Positions 51,774 to 60,971 of a stretch of 64,000 nucleotides of DNA are shown piece after piece. A model generated the notes under the pieces. The model saw nothing but the letters and a program-made list of their open reading frames with translations, searched no databases and was not told the origin of the DNA. Position 1 is the first letter of the stretch; each line of letters opens with the position of its first letter. The DNA lies in contig JANQRU010000004.1 in NCBI GenBank assembly GCA_028284415.1, positions 682,001-746,000 on the forward strand. The letters are read 5' to 3'. The position numbers were made by a program, and so were the translations under genes. The stretch is from Pyrinomonadaceae bacterium. GTDB lineage: Bacteria; Acidobacteriota; Blastocatellia; Pyrinomonadales; Pyrinomonadaceae.

Positions 51774-53219
51774 ATGGCAGAAACTTCGGAAGTTTTGGAT
51801 GAGAATATCTCCAAAAGCAAGATTTGGCAGGTGATCGGTGCGTCGAGTGCAGGAACGGTTATCGAATGGTATGACTTTTATATTTTTGGTTCGCTTGCCG
51901 CGATTATTTCGCCGCTTTTTTATCCGAAGGGGAATGATACGCTTGCATTGATTGCCTATCTTTCGACTTTTGCCGTTGGGTTTATTGTGCGTCCATTCGG
52001 TGCTTTGTTTTTCGGACGAATTGGTGATTTAGTTGGGCGGAAATATGCTTTTTTGATAACACTTTTGTTGATGGGTGGAGCGACAGCCGCAGTTGGTTTT
52101 TTGCCGACTTATGAAACTCTCGGAATTCTCGCTCCGATTGCTTTGATTTTGTTGCGAGTTTTGCAAGGTTTGGCACTTGGCGGTGAATACGGCGGGGCGG
52201 CGATATATGTTGCCGAACATGTTCCAGACGAAAAACGTGGGTTTTACACAAGTTTTATACAAATCACGGCTTCATTTGGCTTGCTTGTTTCGCTTGCAGT
52301 TGTTCTTTCGATTCAAGGTTTTATGACGACGGAAGATTTCTCAAGTTGGGGCTGGCGAATTCCATTTTTGCTTTCGATTTTGCTTGTCGGAATTTCGCTT
52401 TACATACGTCTCAAAATGAAAGAATCACCGATTTTTCAGCACATCAAATCAAAAGGAATGGCTTCCGCAAAACCGATTGTTGATGCGTTTACAAATCCGA
52501 AAAACCGCAAGCGTCTGCTGATTTCACTTTTCGGTGCGACGGCAGGACAAGGCGTTGTTTGGTACACGGGACAATTTTACGCTCTGTTTTATATGCAGAC
52601 AATTTTGAAAATTGACCTGCAAACCGCTGCAAAAATTATTGCCATCGCCATTATTTTCGCACTTCCGCTATTCGTATTTTTTGGTGCTTTGTCTGACCGA
52701 CTTGGACGCAAAAGAATTATGATGGCAGGCTGTCTTTTGGCAGTTCTTGCTTATTATCCAATCTACCAAGGAATGGTTTATTACGCGGGAAATGAAGTCG
52801 CCGCAATTCAGTCAACATCCGATCCCGTTACAGGAAAACCGAAACTTTCACCCGTAACTGCTGATGGGACAGCAATTACAGAAACAGCACAAAACCCAAA
52901 TGTGCCGATGCTTACATTTTTGGTCTTTCTACAAATCACTTTTGTAACAATGGTTTATGCACCAATCGCCGCTTATTTGGTTGAAGCCTTTCCTGCAAAG
53001 GTGCGATACACATCTTTGTCTCTGCCGTATCACATCGGTAATGGAGTTTTCGGCGGCTTATTGCCAACAGTCGGTTTGATTATGTGTGCTTGGACGGGAA
53101 ATATTTACGCAGGGCTTTGGTATCCGATGATTGTTGCGTCTATAACCTTCGTGGTTGGTTCATTGTATTTGCCGGATACGCATGGACATAAAATTTGGGA
53201 GGAAGTAAAAGACAGTTAA
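51774..53219 (+). CDS. MFS transporter, metabolite:H+ symporter (MHS) type
   Basis: A 481-residue, 12-TM major facilitator. The start SSAGTVIEWYDFYIFGSLAAI is diagnostic for the MHS subfamily (ProP, KgtP, ShiA). The motif-A loop FGRIGDLVGRKYAF and GALSDRLGRKRIM are intact. Between TM9 and TM10 there is an unusual extracytoplasmic loop of about 40 residues (YYAGNEVAAIQSTSDPVTGK and following). The substrate is unknown; the family transports betaine, proline or organic acids. AAGGAAAA precedes the ATG. Confidence 0.92.
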   Translation: MAETSEVLDENISKSKIWQVIGASSAGTVIEWYDFYIFGSLAAIISPLFYPKGNDTLALIAYLSTFAVGFIVRPFGALFFGRIGDLVGRKYAFLITLLLMGGATAAVGFLPTYETLGILAPIALILLRVLQGLALGGEYGGAAIYVAEHVPDEKRGFYTSFIQITASFGLLVSLAVVLSIQGFMTTEDFSSWGWRIPFLLSILLVGISLYIRLKMKESPIFQHIKSKGMASAKPIVDAFTNPKNRKRLLISLFGATAGQGVVWYTGQFYALFYMQTILKIDLQTAAKIIAIAIIFALPLFVFFGALSDRLGRKRIMMAGCLLAVLAYYPIYQGMVYYAGNEVAAIQSTSDPVTGKPKLSPVTADGTAITETAQNPNVPMLTFLVFLQITFVTMVYAPIAAYLVEAFPAKVRYTSLSLPYHIGNGVFGGLLPTVGLIMCAWTGNIYAGLWYPMIVASITFVVGSLYLPDTHGHKIWEEVKDS

Positions 53220-53317
53220 GAATTTGAAATTATGTAAAGTGGTATAAGTGCAAATAATTTCCACAGTTTATGACAACTTCATTTGATAAAATTATTTCTT
53301 CTTTAGTCGTCGAAGAT

Positions 53318-53447
53318 GACGATAGCGTAGAGCCTATGGTGCAAACCATAGGAACTGTTTGAAATAGTATTTTAAGCTGTCGAAGACTGCGGCAGGTTGC
53401 TGTCGCCCTTATTCAAGGGCTTTATGCTATCGTCTGCGTTCGCAGAC
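53318..53447. repeat. Compound palindromic element in the gap after the MFS gene
   Basis: The 316-bp gap 53220-53535 holds an outer inverted repeat GACGATAGC/GCTATCGTC (53318-53326 and 53426-53434). Within or beside it are three hairpins: CCTATGGT/ACCATAGG (53333-53352), GCCCTT/AAGGGC (53405-53420) and GTCTGCG/CGCAGAC (53432-53447, followed by six A). Two GTCGAAGA copies (53308 and 53379) lead the halves. The form is that of a REP/MITE-like mobile palindrome. Confidence 0.7.
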
Positions 53448-53535
53448 TGAAAAAAGTCACTGTTAAATAAAATAGAACAATAAACTATCTAATTACAATA
53501 AATTAAATCTCTCTGCGTAATTTCAGTTGAGAATC

Positions 53536-54147
53536 TTATTGGTTAAAGTGTTTGGCTAGTTCTTCAAATCTTTCCGTAGCGAGTTTCTCTTGAAGAGCTA
53601 TTAGTGTTTTAATTTCATCCTTAGTAAAATTTGTTCTCTTTTTGGGAAGTTCAATTTCCAACTTCTCAAGTTTCTTTGAGGAAGCCTCACCTTCCATCGA
53701 ATTACCAAAAGTTGATTCGTAGATGGCATCTTTATTGTCAGTAATATTCGTATGATAAAGATAAATTAAATGAGACTTCCATTTATTCTCAATGATTTCT
53801 ATTATTTCATTAGAGATTTCTTTTTTTACGATATTTTCCTTTTCATCTTTATATTCAAACCACAATTTCGGATGGTTTTGATTTTCGAGCGAGGTTTTCA
53901 AATCATCTTCTATTTTGATTTCTGCATTTTCACCCTTGAAAACCAATTCTTGACCATCGAAAGAGTTTGAGGTTGTAGTCTCCTTTGCTCCTTTTGATGT
54001 TCCTGTTGTTTTCTTTGAAATAGGCGGATTTGGTTTTGTATCATTACCGTAGTTTTCCGCCTTTTCAACTTTTTTGGTTTCTGTTACGCAAGCAATCGAA
54101 ACGCATACAACAAATAGTAATAAAAGTAAAAATTTTGAGAAATTCAT
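53536..54147 (-). CDS. Hypothetical lipoprotein
   Basis: A 203-residue protein with a lipoprotein signal (MNFSKFLLLLLFVVCVSIAC, lipobox at Cys20), then a Thr/Ser/Lys-rich linker to about residue 65 and a charged, helical domain with no recognised family (DLKTSLENQNHPKLWFEYKD; LPKKRTNFTKDEIKTLIALQ). It is expected to be anchored in the periplasm or outer membrane. It is 18 bp downstream of murA-type sequence on the same strand, so possibly co-transcribed, although a functional link is not evident. Confidence 0.8.
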   Translation of the reverse strand: MNFSKFLLLLLFVVCVSIACVTETKKVEKAENYGNDTKPNPPISKKTTGTSKGAKETTTSNSFDGQELVFKGENAEIKIEDDLKTSLENQNHPKLWFEYKDEKENIVKKEISNEIIEIIENKWKSHLIYLYHTNITDNKDAIYESTFGNSMEGEASSKKLEKLEIELPKKRTNFTKDEIKTLIALQEKLATERFEELAKHFNQ

Positions 54148-54165
54148 AGTAATTTAATTTACCTT

Positions 54166-55464
54166 TTATTCACCATTTTCCGCCGACATTGCGATTGATT
54201 CTTTGATTCGCGTTATGTCGCCGCCAATTGAGCTTATTTTTTTGACGATGGTTTCGTAACCTCTATCAATGTGGTAAACACGATCAATTAAAGTTTCGCC
54301 TGTCGCCGCAAGTCCCGCGAGAACCAGAGATGCAGATGCACGCAGATCGGATGCGAGAACTTTTGCACCAGTCAGATTCTTTTTGCCTTTGATCGTTGCG
54401 GTATTTCCTTCGATCTCAATGTCCGCTCCCATTCTTTGCATTTCGGCAACGTGCATAAAACGGTTTTCAAAAATTGTTTCGACGACAACCGATGTTCCTT
54501 CGGCTTGTGTCATCAGAGCCATATATTGAGCCTGCATATCGGTTGGGAATTTTGGATGTGGCTGGGTAATTACATCAACTGCTCTTAAACCATCTTTTGA
54601 GCATTTGGCGTGAAGGGTTGTGTCGTCAATTTGCTCTATCTCAACGCCCGCTTCGCGTAATTTGTTGATAACGGCTTCAAGGTGTTTCGGTTGGCAATTT
54701 TCTATAGTTAATTCGCCATTCGTAATTGCGGCGGCAACAAGGAAAGTACCTGTTTCGATTCGGTCGGGAATTATTGAATGTTCAGCTTCGCCGAGTTCTT
54801 CGACACCTTCGATGGTGATTGTAGATGTTCCCGCACCTTCAATCTTAGCCCCCATTTTGTTGAGCAATTCAGCTAAATCCTCAATTTCGGGTTCGCGTGC
54901 GGCATTGCGAAGCGTCGTTGTGCCGTCAGCTAAAACTGCTGCCATCATTACATTTTCCGTTCCTGTCACGGTAACCATTTTGAATTCCAGATCAGCACCT
55001 TGAAGTCTGCCTTTTGGAGCGGTTGCGACGACATCGCCGGATTCAAGTGAAACTTCCGCACCGAGTTTTTCAAACGCACGCAGATGCAGATCAATCGGAC
55101 GTGTACCGATCGCACATCCGCCGGGCAAAGAAACTTTTGCTTTGCCAAAGCGTCCTAGGAGAGGTCCAAGTGCGAGAACGCTGGCTCGCATTGTTTTGAC
55201 CAATTCATATGGTGCTTCAAAAAGCTCTATATCGGAAGCCGTTATTTTGTGCGTGTGCTTATGGAGTAAAAGAGTTTCTGCTCCCAGATCTTCGAGCAAA
55301 CGTCGCTGTGTGATCAAATCCCTAACATACGGGACATTGTGTAAAGTTACAGTTTTCGGGCTTAAAAGAGTTGCCGCTAGACAAGGCAAGGCAGAATTTT
55401 TTGCACCGCTGATCGTTACTGTTCCGTGAAGCGGTTTTCCACCTCTGATCAAAAATTTATCCAT
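54166..55464 (-). CDS. murA: UDP-N-acetylglucosamine 1-carboxyvinyltransferase
   Basis: First committed step of peptidoglycan synthesis: adds enolpyruvate from PEP to UDP-GlcNAc. At 432 residues it has the usual MurA size. Lys22 and Asn23 in SGAKNSALPCL, catalytic Cys117 in PGGCAIGTRPIDLHL (the fosfomycin target; Cys, not Asp) and the late RASASLVLAGL motif are all present. Cytoplasmic. No frameshift. Confidence 0.97.
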   Translation of the reverse strand: MDKFLIRGGKPLHGTVTISGAKNSALPCLAATLLSPKTVTLHNVPYVRDLITQRRLLEDLGAETLLLHKHTHKITASDIELFEAPYELVKTMRASVLALGPLLGRFGKAKVSLPGGCAIGTRPIDLHLRAFEKLGAEVSLESGDVVATAPKGRLQGADLEFKMVTVTGTENVMMAAVLADGTTTLRNAAREPEIEDLAELLNKMGAKIEGAGTSTITIEGVEELGEAEHSIIPDRIETGTFLVAAAITNGELTIENCQPKHLEAVINKLREAGVEIEQIDDTTLHAKCSKDGLRAVDVITQPHPKFPTDMQAQYMALMTQAEGTSVVVETIFENRFMHVAEMQRMGADIEIEGNTATIKGKKNLTGAKVLASDLRASASLVLAGLAATGETLIDRVYHIDRGYETIVKKISSIGGDITRIKESIAMSAENGE

Positions 55465-55625
55465 ATTTATATGTGTTTATAGAATGCGAATGCGATAAGA
55501 ATTTCAGCTAAAAGTTTTTTTTCACATTCTAAGATAAAGAATTTCTTATAGGTTTTAAAAGAAAATCTTATCACGAGATTTATAAGAATAAAACTCAACA
55601 AAAACTAAAAGTCTAGTACCAAAAG

Positions 55626-55663
55626 AAAAAAGCCAACCATAATTTCTATGATTGGCTTTTTTT
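55626..55663. terminator. Bidirectional terminator downstream of the PepSY gene
   Basis: AAAAAGCCAACCATA pairs with TATGATTGGCTTTTT over a short loop with one mismatch, and a T run lies at either end depending on the strand. It lies in the 320-bp gap between the PepSY gene and murA. Confidence 0.8.
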
Positions 55664-55666
55664 GAT

Positions 55667-55735
55667 TTATCCGAAATTAACTTTTTCTGAAGGTAACCTT
55701 CTTTCATTGCCCGTTTATTCGTTAATTTCGGATAA
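55667..55735. repeat. Nested palindrome: 15-bp outer arms, 6-bp inner hairpin
   Basis: TTATCCGAAATTAAC (55667-55681) and its exact complement (55721-55735) flank 39 bp containing GAAGGT-A-ACCTTC. The architecture resembles the larger nested palindrome at 20.5 kb, but the sequence is different. The remaining part of this gap, 55465-55625, holds only AT-rich sequence upstream of murA. Confidence 0.8.
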
Positions 55736-55784
55736 TTTTTGAATGAAACGAAGTTTAAAAATTTCCCTGCTTGTTCTTTATCAA

Positions 55785-56111
55785 TTAATATGATGGATCT
55801 GCTTCTGCATATAAGATTTTTCCATCATTGGCATCTGCCTGAACTTCAAAAACTTTCTTTTTAGCATCACGAATTTTGAATACATAAGCTATGATTTTTC
55901 CGTCTTCTTCTTCAAGTGTGAATTCTTCTTCGATCTTGCCTTCTACTTTTTTCAGAGCGATCTTTCTTGCGGCTTCAACATCAATTTTTGACGATTTTGT
56001 GATTACATTTGAAGGTGCATTTACTTGTGCTGCTGACTGAGCAGAAATTGAATTTACACCAAAACCGAAAGCTACCAACATTCCGAAAACTACCAACGCA
56101 TTTTTTTTCAT
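55785..56111 (-). CDS. Exported PepSY-domain protein
   Basis: A 108-residue protein with a signal peptide (cleaved near ISAQ, residue 25) and one PepSY domain (about 40-105): IDVEAARKIALKKVEGKI, then EEEDGKIIAYVFKIRDAKKKVFEVQADANDGKIL. PepSY proteins bind or inhibit peptidases or act in the envelope; the partner is unknown. AGAGAGGA lies nine bases before the ATG. Confidence 0.9.
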   Translation of the reverse strand: MKKNALVVFGMLVAFGFGVNSISAQSAAQVNAPSNVITKSSKIDVEAARKIALKKVEGKIEEEFTLEEEDGKIIAYVFKIRDAKKKVFEVQADANDGKILYAEADPSY

Positions 56112-56447
56112 TTTTTATATCCTCTCTTTTTTATCCCGAAGATTTTCTTCGGTGCGAAATTTTTAATTTAATTCTCAGTTTTTCCCTGAGTTGTGCATGA
56201 GAATACATAAAGAAAGATAAACGTAAGATAAATTTTCGAGGTATTTTAAACTTTTTTCATTTTTTTTGAGAAAATATTCAAAAACTGTTATTAATGAAAC
56301 GAAATAGTGTTAGAAATAAGTAAAAATTAGCTGATTAGATATTCAGTTTTTCAGAAATTACTCTTCCCCTTGCTAATCGGTTATAATCTTTCTATTCAAA
56401 GAAAAATTTAGGTCACAAAAGTTAGGAAAACTTAGGAGAAGAATATA
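56112..56447. other. 336-bp divergent gap with one promoter-like -10
   Basis: It separates the PepSY gene (minus) from the exported unknown (plus). A perfect TATAAT at 56383-56388 faces the plus gene, with a weak TTACTC about 18 bp upstream. An AGGAGA ribosome site sits just before 56448. Nothing else is visible. Confidence 0.45.
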
Positions 56448-57917
56448 ATGAATTCACTTATGAAATTAATTGTTGTATTTGCGTTTGGAACAATACTTTT
56501 TGCCATTGCCTTTGCCGGAAACACAAATCTATATGCCCAATCCAGAAATCTGATTACGCAAGATGCAGTTGGTCAAGTTCGGTTGGGAATGACCGTTGCA
56601 CAAGCCAGACGAGCTATGCCGAGGTACCAATTTCGTCGTACAAGTGATGGTGAAGGAATTGCTTTGGTAGAAATAAGACGACGCGGCAGAACTTATATGA
56701 CCTTGTATGCCGGAGAAGAAGATCCCAGCAAAACGATTGACAATACAGCGAGGATTGAACAGATCGAAGTTTGGAATTCAATCTATCGAACTCCGCGAGG
56801 TGTATATCCAAGAATGCGTCTGAGTAGTGCGGCAAGAATATACGGCAGAGTTCAGGAAATAATGATGAGTGAAATTGAATCAAGAGAATATGCGACTTTT
56901 GCCAATCAGCCATCTCATCTAACATTTCGCGTTCAAGCCTTCGGCAGAAATGCAGGCATTTATCCAAGAGGACAAAATAAAACCACTCGTGCTGCTTCAA
57001 ATGCTTATATTTTCAGCATAATTATTTCCCAGAGACCTACTTCGGGCGGCGGTTCAAATGTCGGCTTTTCAAGTCAATACACAGACTTTAGCAAAGACTG
57101 TAATACGCCCGATGGACAGGGTGATGATGGCGGACATATTTCAAGTTTTTGTAAAGGGTACGGCGATTATCGGCTTCACGTTTTCGATACAGCAACTACA
57201 TTAGAAATAAATGCCGAAACTCCTAATGAAGAAAAAATCTTTCACGTTGCCTCACAGAGCTTAGCTTATGACATCGAGCAAAAAAGACTCGAATGGCGTA
57301 TGGCAAACGGCAAACCTTTTGCTGTGATTCTTCAAGTCAACAAATACAGAACCAATGAAAATGGCTTAATCGCTTATCCTCAAACGGTAGTTGGTTCCTA
57401 TTATACCGTTAAAGGTTTGGACGGATACGAAGAAATTGACTACAAAGTTGACATCACAAGGCAACCAAATCTTTTACAAAGAGCACGTCAAATGGCAGAT
57501 GACGCCTATATGAAGAAAAATCCTTCAATGGGAGGAGGTTCGGGCGGTGGCTCTTCAAACACTGCTTATCAAAATGTTGACGTAAATCAAATTAATCAAA
57601 CAATTGATCGTGCAGCACGTCGCGGTAACAATTGGGTTAAATCACCAATGCAAGTTTTAGCGAGATTAGCCGGAGATTTTAATGAAATGAAATCACGTAT
57701 GATCCAACTTAACAGCCCATCGAGCGAAAATAGCGATTCAATTATGGTAACCGTTACAAATGACGGATTAATGGATGACTCTGTTCGTAGCGAAAAATAC
57801 GTATATAAATTAGAAAAAACTTCAAGAGGAGTCTGGAAAGTTACATCCGCACAAAAATCCTGGAAATGCCAACCAAATCGCGGACACCAAGATTTTTCTG
57901 CTGTACCGTGTAATTAA
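56448..57917 (+). CDS. Exported protein of unknown function, 489 aa
   Basis: A signal peptide (about 1-31, ending NLYAQ) precedes a first domain (about 33-185) with the TQDAVGQVRLGMTVAQARRAMP motif; a similar 'VRLGMT...A' opening occurs in other exported bacterial proteins. A second, longer part follows a GSGGGS-type linker (about 365) and ends with Cys residues in WKCQPNRGHQDFSAVPCN. Middle-region Cys (SKDCNTPDGQGDDGGHISSFC) could form a disulfide. Glycine/serine linker and basic segments suggest a surface or periplasmic protein. No family was recognised. AGGAG precedes the ATG and a hairpin follows the stop. Confidence 0.82.
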   Translation: MNSLMKLIVVFAFGTILFAIAFAGNTNLYAQSRNLITQDAVGQVRLGMTVAQARRAMPRYQFRRTSDGEGIALVEIRRRGRTYMTLYAGEEDPSKTIDNTARIEQIEVWNSIYRTPRGVYPRMRLSSAARIYGRVQEIMMSEIESREYATFANQPSHLTFRVQAFGRNAGIYPRGQNKTTRAASNAYIFSIIISQRPTSGGGSNVGFSSQYTDFSKDCNTPDGQGDDGGHISSFCKGYGDYRLHVFDTATTLEINAETPNEEKIFHVASQSLAYDIEQKRLEWRMANGKPFAVILQVNKYRTNENGLIAYPQTVVGSYYTVKGLDGYEEIDYKVDITRQPNLLQRARQMADDAYMKKNPSMGGGSGGGSSNTAYQNVDVNQINQTIDRAARRGNNWVKSPMQVLARLAGDFNEMKSRMIQLNSPSSENSDSIMVTVTNDGLMDDSVRSEKYVYKLEKTSRGVWKVTSAQKSWKCQPNRGHQDFSAVPCN

Positions 57918-57948
57918 ATAAAATTTTACCTTTGTTGAAACTAACTAC

Positions 57949-57974
57949 GGGCTTGTGAACTAATCCGCAAGCCC
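57949..57974 (+). terminator. Probable hairpin terminator after the 489-aa exported protein
   Basis: GGGCTTGTG and CCGCAAGCCC form a stem of seven Watson-Crick pairs plus one wobble and one more pair over a short loop, 31 bp after the stop. The following T tract is poor. Confidence 0.5.
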
Positions 57975-58016
57975 TTATGTATTTGAATATCCAAAAAGAC
58001 TTTTAGGAGAAATAAA

Positions 58017-59144
58017 ATAGTTTTAGAAATCCATCAAGAAATAAAAACTGCTGAATTAGTTTTACCTTGCAAAAGATTCAACAAAACATTTGAGTTTTTT
58101 ACTGAAAAGCTACATTTTCAGATTGAATCAATATTCCCTGCTGATGATCCTTCGGTAGCTGTAATTTCTGGATATGGATTGCGAATTCATTTGGAAAAAA
58201 CTGTAGATATTTCAGAAAATAACGAACATATAACGATTCGCTTAGTTTGTAATACTCTCGAAAAAATTACAGAGGGAAAGAAAGAACTCATTGCTCCGAA
58301 TGGCGTAAAGATTAAATTGGTCGAGGCTAATTCATCTTTGAAAATTCCTAAACTCATAGAATCTTTTGTGCTAACCAAATTTTCGGATGATGCAGATTGG
58401 ATCAAAGGAAGGGCTGGAATGCGTTACCGTGATCTGATTCCAAATAGACTTGGCGGACGCTTTATTGCTTCTCACATAAATATTCCCGTTGGCGGGATTG
58501 TGCCTGATTATGTTCATTATCATAAAATCCGCTTTCAGATAATCTATTGCTATAAAGGTTGGGCAAAACTCGTCTATGAAGATCAAGGTGAGCCATTTGT
58601 GTTCAAAGCTGGGGATTGCGTTCTGCAACCACCACAAATCAGACATAGAGTTTTGGAGAGTTCAGATAATTTAGAAGTAATCGAAATTGCCTGTCCTGCC
58701 GAACACGAAACTCTTGCTGATAATAAAATGTCTTTGCCAAATAATATTTTCAATCCTAAGAGAATTTTTAATGGACAAAAATTTATTCATTATGAGTCTT
58801 CCAAAGAAATTTGGGAGAAATCATATTTGGATGGTTTTGAGTGCAAAAGAACAGGCATTGGAGAAGCAGCAAATGGCTTGGCAGGAGTAAGAATAATCCG
58901 TCCCGCCTCGGAAAATGAAACTAATTTTTATCAACATGATGCAGAGTTTGTTTTCTTTTTTATTTTGAATGGAAAGGTTTCTTTGATTCAAGAAAATGGT
59001 TCAAAAGAACACATAAATGCTGGCGATGCTCTGGTTATACCAACATTTATGAAATTCGCTTTTTCAGACTTTTCAGATGACTTGGAAATCTTGGAAGTTA
59101 CACTACCTGATAAATTTAATGTTAAATCTGGAATGAGAAAATAG
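58017..59144 (+). CDS. VOC-like plus double-cupin protein with a non-canonical (ATA) start
   Basis: The frame is open from 57987, and AGGAG at 58005-58009 is ideally placed before an ATA at 58017. There is no ATG, GTG or TTG in frame until TTG at 58179, 54 codons later. The intervening codons encode a plausible N-terminus (AELVLPCKRFNKTFEFFTEKLHF), typical of the start of a VOC/glyoxalase-like fold. The rest has two cupin barrels (about 165-225 and 300-365: HYHKIRFQIIYCYKGWAKLVYEDQGEPF; HDAEFVFFFILNGKVSLIQENG). Enzymatic function unknown. Either AUA initiates, or an ATG-to-ATA mutation has crippled the gene, or translation starts at the inner TTG. Confidence 0.75.
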   Translation: MVLEIHQEIKTAELVLPCKRFNKTFEFFTEKLHFQIESIFPADDPSVAVISGYGLRIHLEKTVDISENNEHITIRLVCNTLEKITEGKKELIAPNGVKIKLVEANSSLKIPKLIESFVLTKFSDDADWIKGRAGMRYRDLIPNRLGGRFIASHINIPVGGIVPDYVHYHKIRFQIIYCYKGWAKLVYEDQGEPFVFKAGDCVLQPPQIRHRVLESSDNLEVIEIACPAEHETLADNKMSLPNNIFNPKRIFNGQKFIHYESSKEIWEKSYLDGFECKRTGIGEAANGLAGVRIIRPASENETNFYQHDAEFVFFFILNGKVSLIQENGSKEHINAGDALVIPTFMKFAFSDFSDDLEILEVTLPDKFNVKSGMRK

Positions 59145-59179
59145 ACAATAAAAATCTTTTATTAGAAGATTAATTTACG

Positions 59180-60412
59180 ATGAATATACTTGTTTTAAAC
59201 TGCGGCAGCTCAACCTTAAAATTCCAACTTATCTCAACCGATTCGGAAAAAATCGAAAACCACAGTGATCAGAGACTTGCACATGGTCAGATCGAACGTA
59301 TCGGCGGAGCAGCAATAATTACCCTGAAAGCCGAGGGGAAAAGTCCAAAACGTTCGGCTGAACCCGTCCGTGATATAAAATCTGCGGTCGAGATAGTTCT
59401 GCGTTGGATTGCCTCGGATGAATCAGGAATTGAGCAGGTTAGCTCCCTCTCGGATATACACGCAATCGGTCATCGCGTTGTCCATGGAGGTGAGCATTTT
59501 ACTGAATCGGTTTTAATTGATGATGAGGTTTTGCATGGTATTGAGGATTGTATTGATCTTGCTCCTTTGCATAATCCTGCGAATGTTGCGGGAATAAATG
59601 CAATTAGAAATACGCTCGGAAAAGGTGTCCCCCAAGCAGCTGTTTTTGACACGGCTTTTCACCAGACACTTCCTGAAATCGCCTACCTTTATGCCCTTCC
59701 TTATCAATTTTATCGTCGGCATAAAATTCGTCGTTATGGATTTCACGGGACTTCTCACCGATACATCGCATATCGCTACAGGAACATGCTCAATATTCCG
59801 CGAGAAAATGTAAAAATCCTAACTTTGCATTTAGGAAATGGGTGTTCGATCGCCGCTATTAAAGACGGAAAATCTTTTGATACTTCAATGGGGCTGACAC
59901 CTTTAGAAGGATTGGTTATGGGAACTCGTTCGGGTGATATTGATCCTGCTATCTTTGAATTTATCGCAGCTAAAGAAGGACTTTCCGTGCAGGAAGCAGA
60001 AACTCTTCTAAATACTCAATCGGGACTTCTGGGTATATCGGGTTTAACTAATGATATGCGTGAATTACTTGCCGAAGCTGAGGAAAATAATGATCGTCGT
60101 TCAAAAATCGCAATCGAGATTTTCTGCTATAGAGTTTCAAAGTATATCGGAGCTTATCTTGCCGCAATTAACGGAGCTGACGCGATAGTTTTTTCGGGGG
60201 GTATCGGAGAAAATTCTCCATACATACGCTCTTTAATTTGTGAAAGACTAAATTGGCTAGGAGTGCGTTTGGATAAAGAAAAAAACGAAGTACAAACAAA
60301 CGGCAACGAAGGAATTATAAGTATTGATGGGTCAAGCATAAATATCTATACAATTCCAACCAATGAAGAATTGTTAATCGCTAGAGATACTGTCCGTTTG
60401 ATAGGTTCTTGA
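59180..60412 (+). CDS. ackA: Acetate kinase
   Basis: Interconverts acetate plus ATP and acetyl phosphate. 410 residues, normal for AckA. Signatures: [12 protein letters not shown] at 7-18 (ATP/Asn7 region), [20 protein letters not shown], the [13 protein letters not shown] active-site loop and [13 protein letters not shown]. Cytoplasmic, complete. No pta is in the window, so acetyl phosphate may come from elsewhere or the enzyme acts with a phosphoketolase. AGAAG lies before the ATG. Confidence 0.96.
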   Translation: MNILVLNCGSSTLKFQLISTDSEKIENHSDQRLAHGQIERIGGAAIITLKAEGKSPKRSAEPVRDIKSAVEIVLRWIASDESGIEQVSSLSDIHAIGHRVVHGGEHFTESVLIDDEVLHGIEDCIDLAPLHNPANVAGINAIRNTLGKGVPQAAVFDTAFHQTLPEIAYLYALPYQFYRRHKIRRYGFHGTSHRYIAYRYRNMLNIPRENVKILTLHLGNGCSIAAIKDGKSFDTSMGLTPLEGLVMGTRSGDIDPAIFEFIAAKEGLSVQEAETLLNTQSGLLGISGLTNDMRELLAEAEENNDRRSKIAIEIFCYRVSKYIGAYLAAINGADAIVFSGGIGENSPYIRSLICERLNWLGVRLDKEKNEVQTNGNEGIISIDGSSINIYTIPTNEELLIARDTVRLIGS

Positions 60413-60425
60413 AATATAAAAAAAG

Positions 60426-60448
60426 CCCCTCTGACAAAGTCAAAGGGG
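60426..60448 (+). terminator. Probable terminator after ackA
   Basis: CCCCTCTGAC and GTCAAAGGGG pair with one mismatch across a 3-nt loop, 13 bp after the ackA stop, with a moderate A/T tract after it. On the minus strand it would also follow the UspA gene. Confidence 0.6.
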
Positions 60449-60499
60449 TAAAAATGTCTTTTTACAGACGCTAGGGGGTTAAAAACTATGGTTTGAATT

Positions 60500-60946
60500 T
60501 TATCTCTTTCGAACTACTAAAACGGAGCAGGGAGCGTGGTGTACGACTGAGTCGGAGACAGAACCCAGCAGTGCACGCCCCCAAAATCCGTAACCGTGTG
60601 AGCCAACGATGATCAAATCTGCATTCCATTTCTCAGCAGCTCTTACGATAATTTTCTTTGCAGAACCCATGACTATTTCTTTTTCAATCGGAACATCTTC
60701 ATTTCCTATCCGAATGATTTTTTCGGTTTTGTGAACTATATTTTCGGCATTCTCCTGAATTTCTTTTTCGACACTTTCCAAAAACTCTTCTGGCGAGATA
60801 AATGGTTCAGTTGCCATCGGTGTGAAGTTGTCAATGACAGTAATTATTTTGACAATTGGCGATTTAAGACCTGAAACAAGCTCACCGCAATAAGCCGCCG
60901 CTTCCCGTGCATAGTCCGAACCATCCGTGGCTAATAAAATTTTCAT
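60500..60946 (-). CDS. Universal stress protein UspA-like (1)
   Basis: A 148-residue UspA-fold protein with the ATP-binding motif G-2x-G-9x-G(S): GSHGYGFWGRALLGSVS near residue 117-133. Starts MKILLATDGSDYAREAAAYC. Its partner lies 25 bp upstream and shares the tail HHAPCSVLVVR, so they arose by tandem duplication. ATP-binding Usp proteins act in starvation, oxidative and redox stress; partners are unknown. Confidence 0.93.
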   Translation of the reverse strand: MKILLATDGSDYAREAAAYCGELVSGLKSPIVKIITVIDNFTPMATEPFISPEEFLESVEKEIQENAENIVHKTEKIIRIGNEDVPIEKEIVMGSAKKIIVRAAEKWNADLIIVGSHGYGFWGRALLGSVSDSVVHHAPCSVLVVRKR

Positions 60947-60971
60947 ATGCTTTAACTATTATCTACTTATC

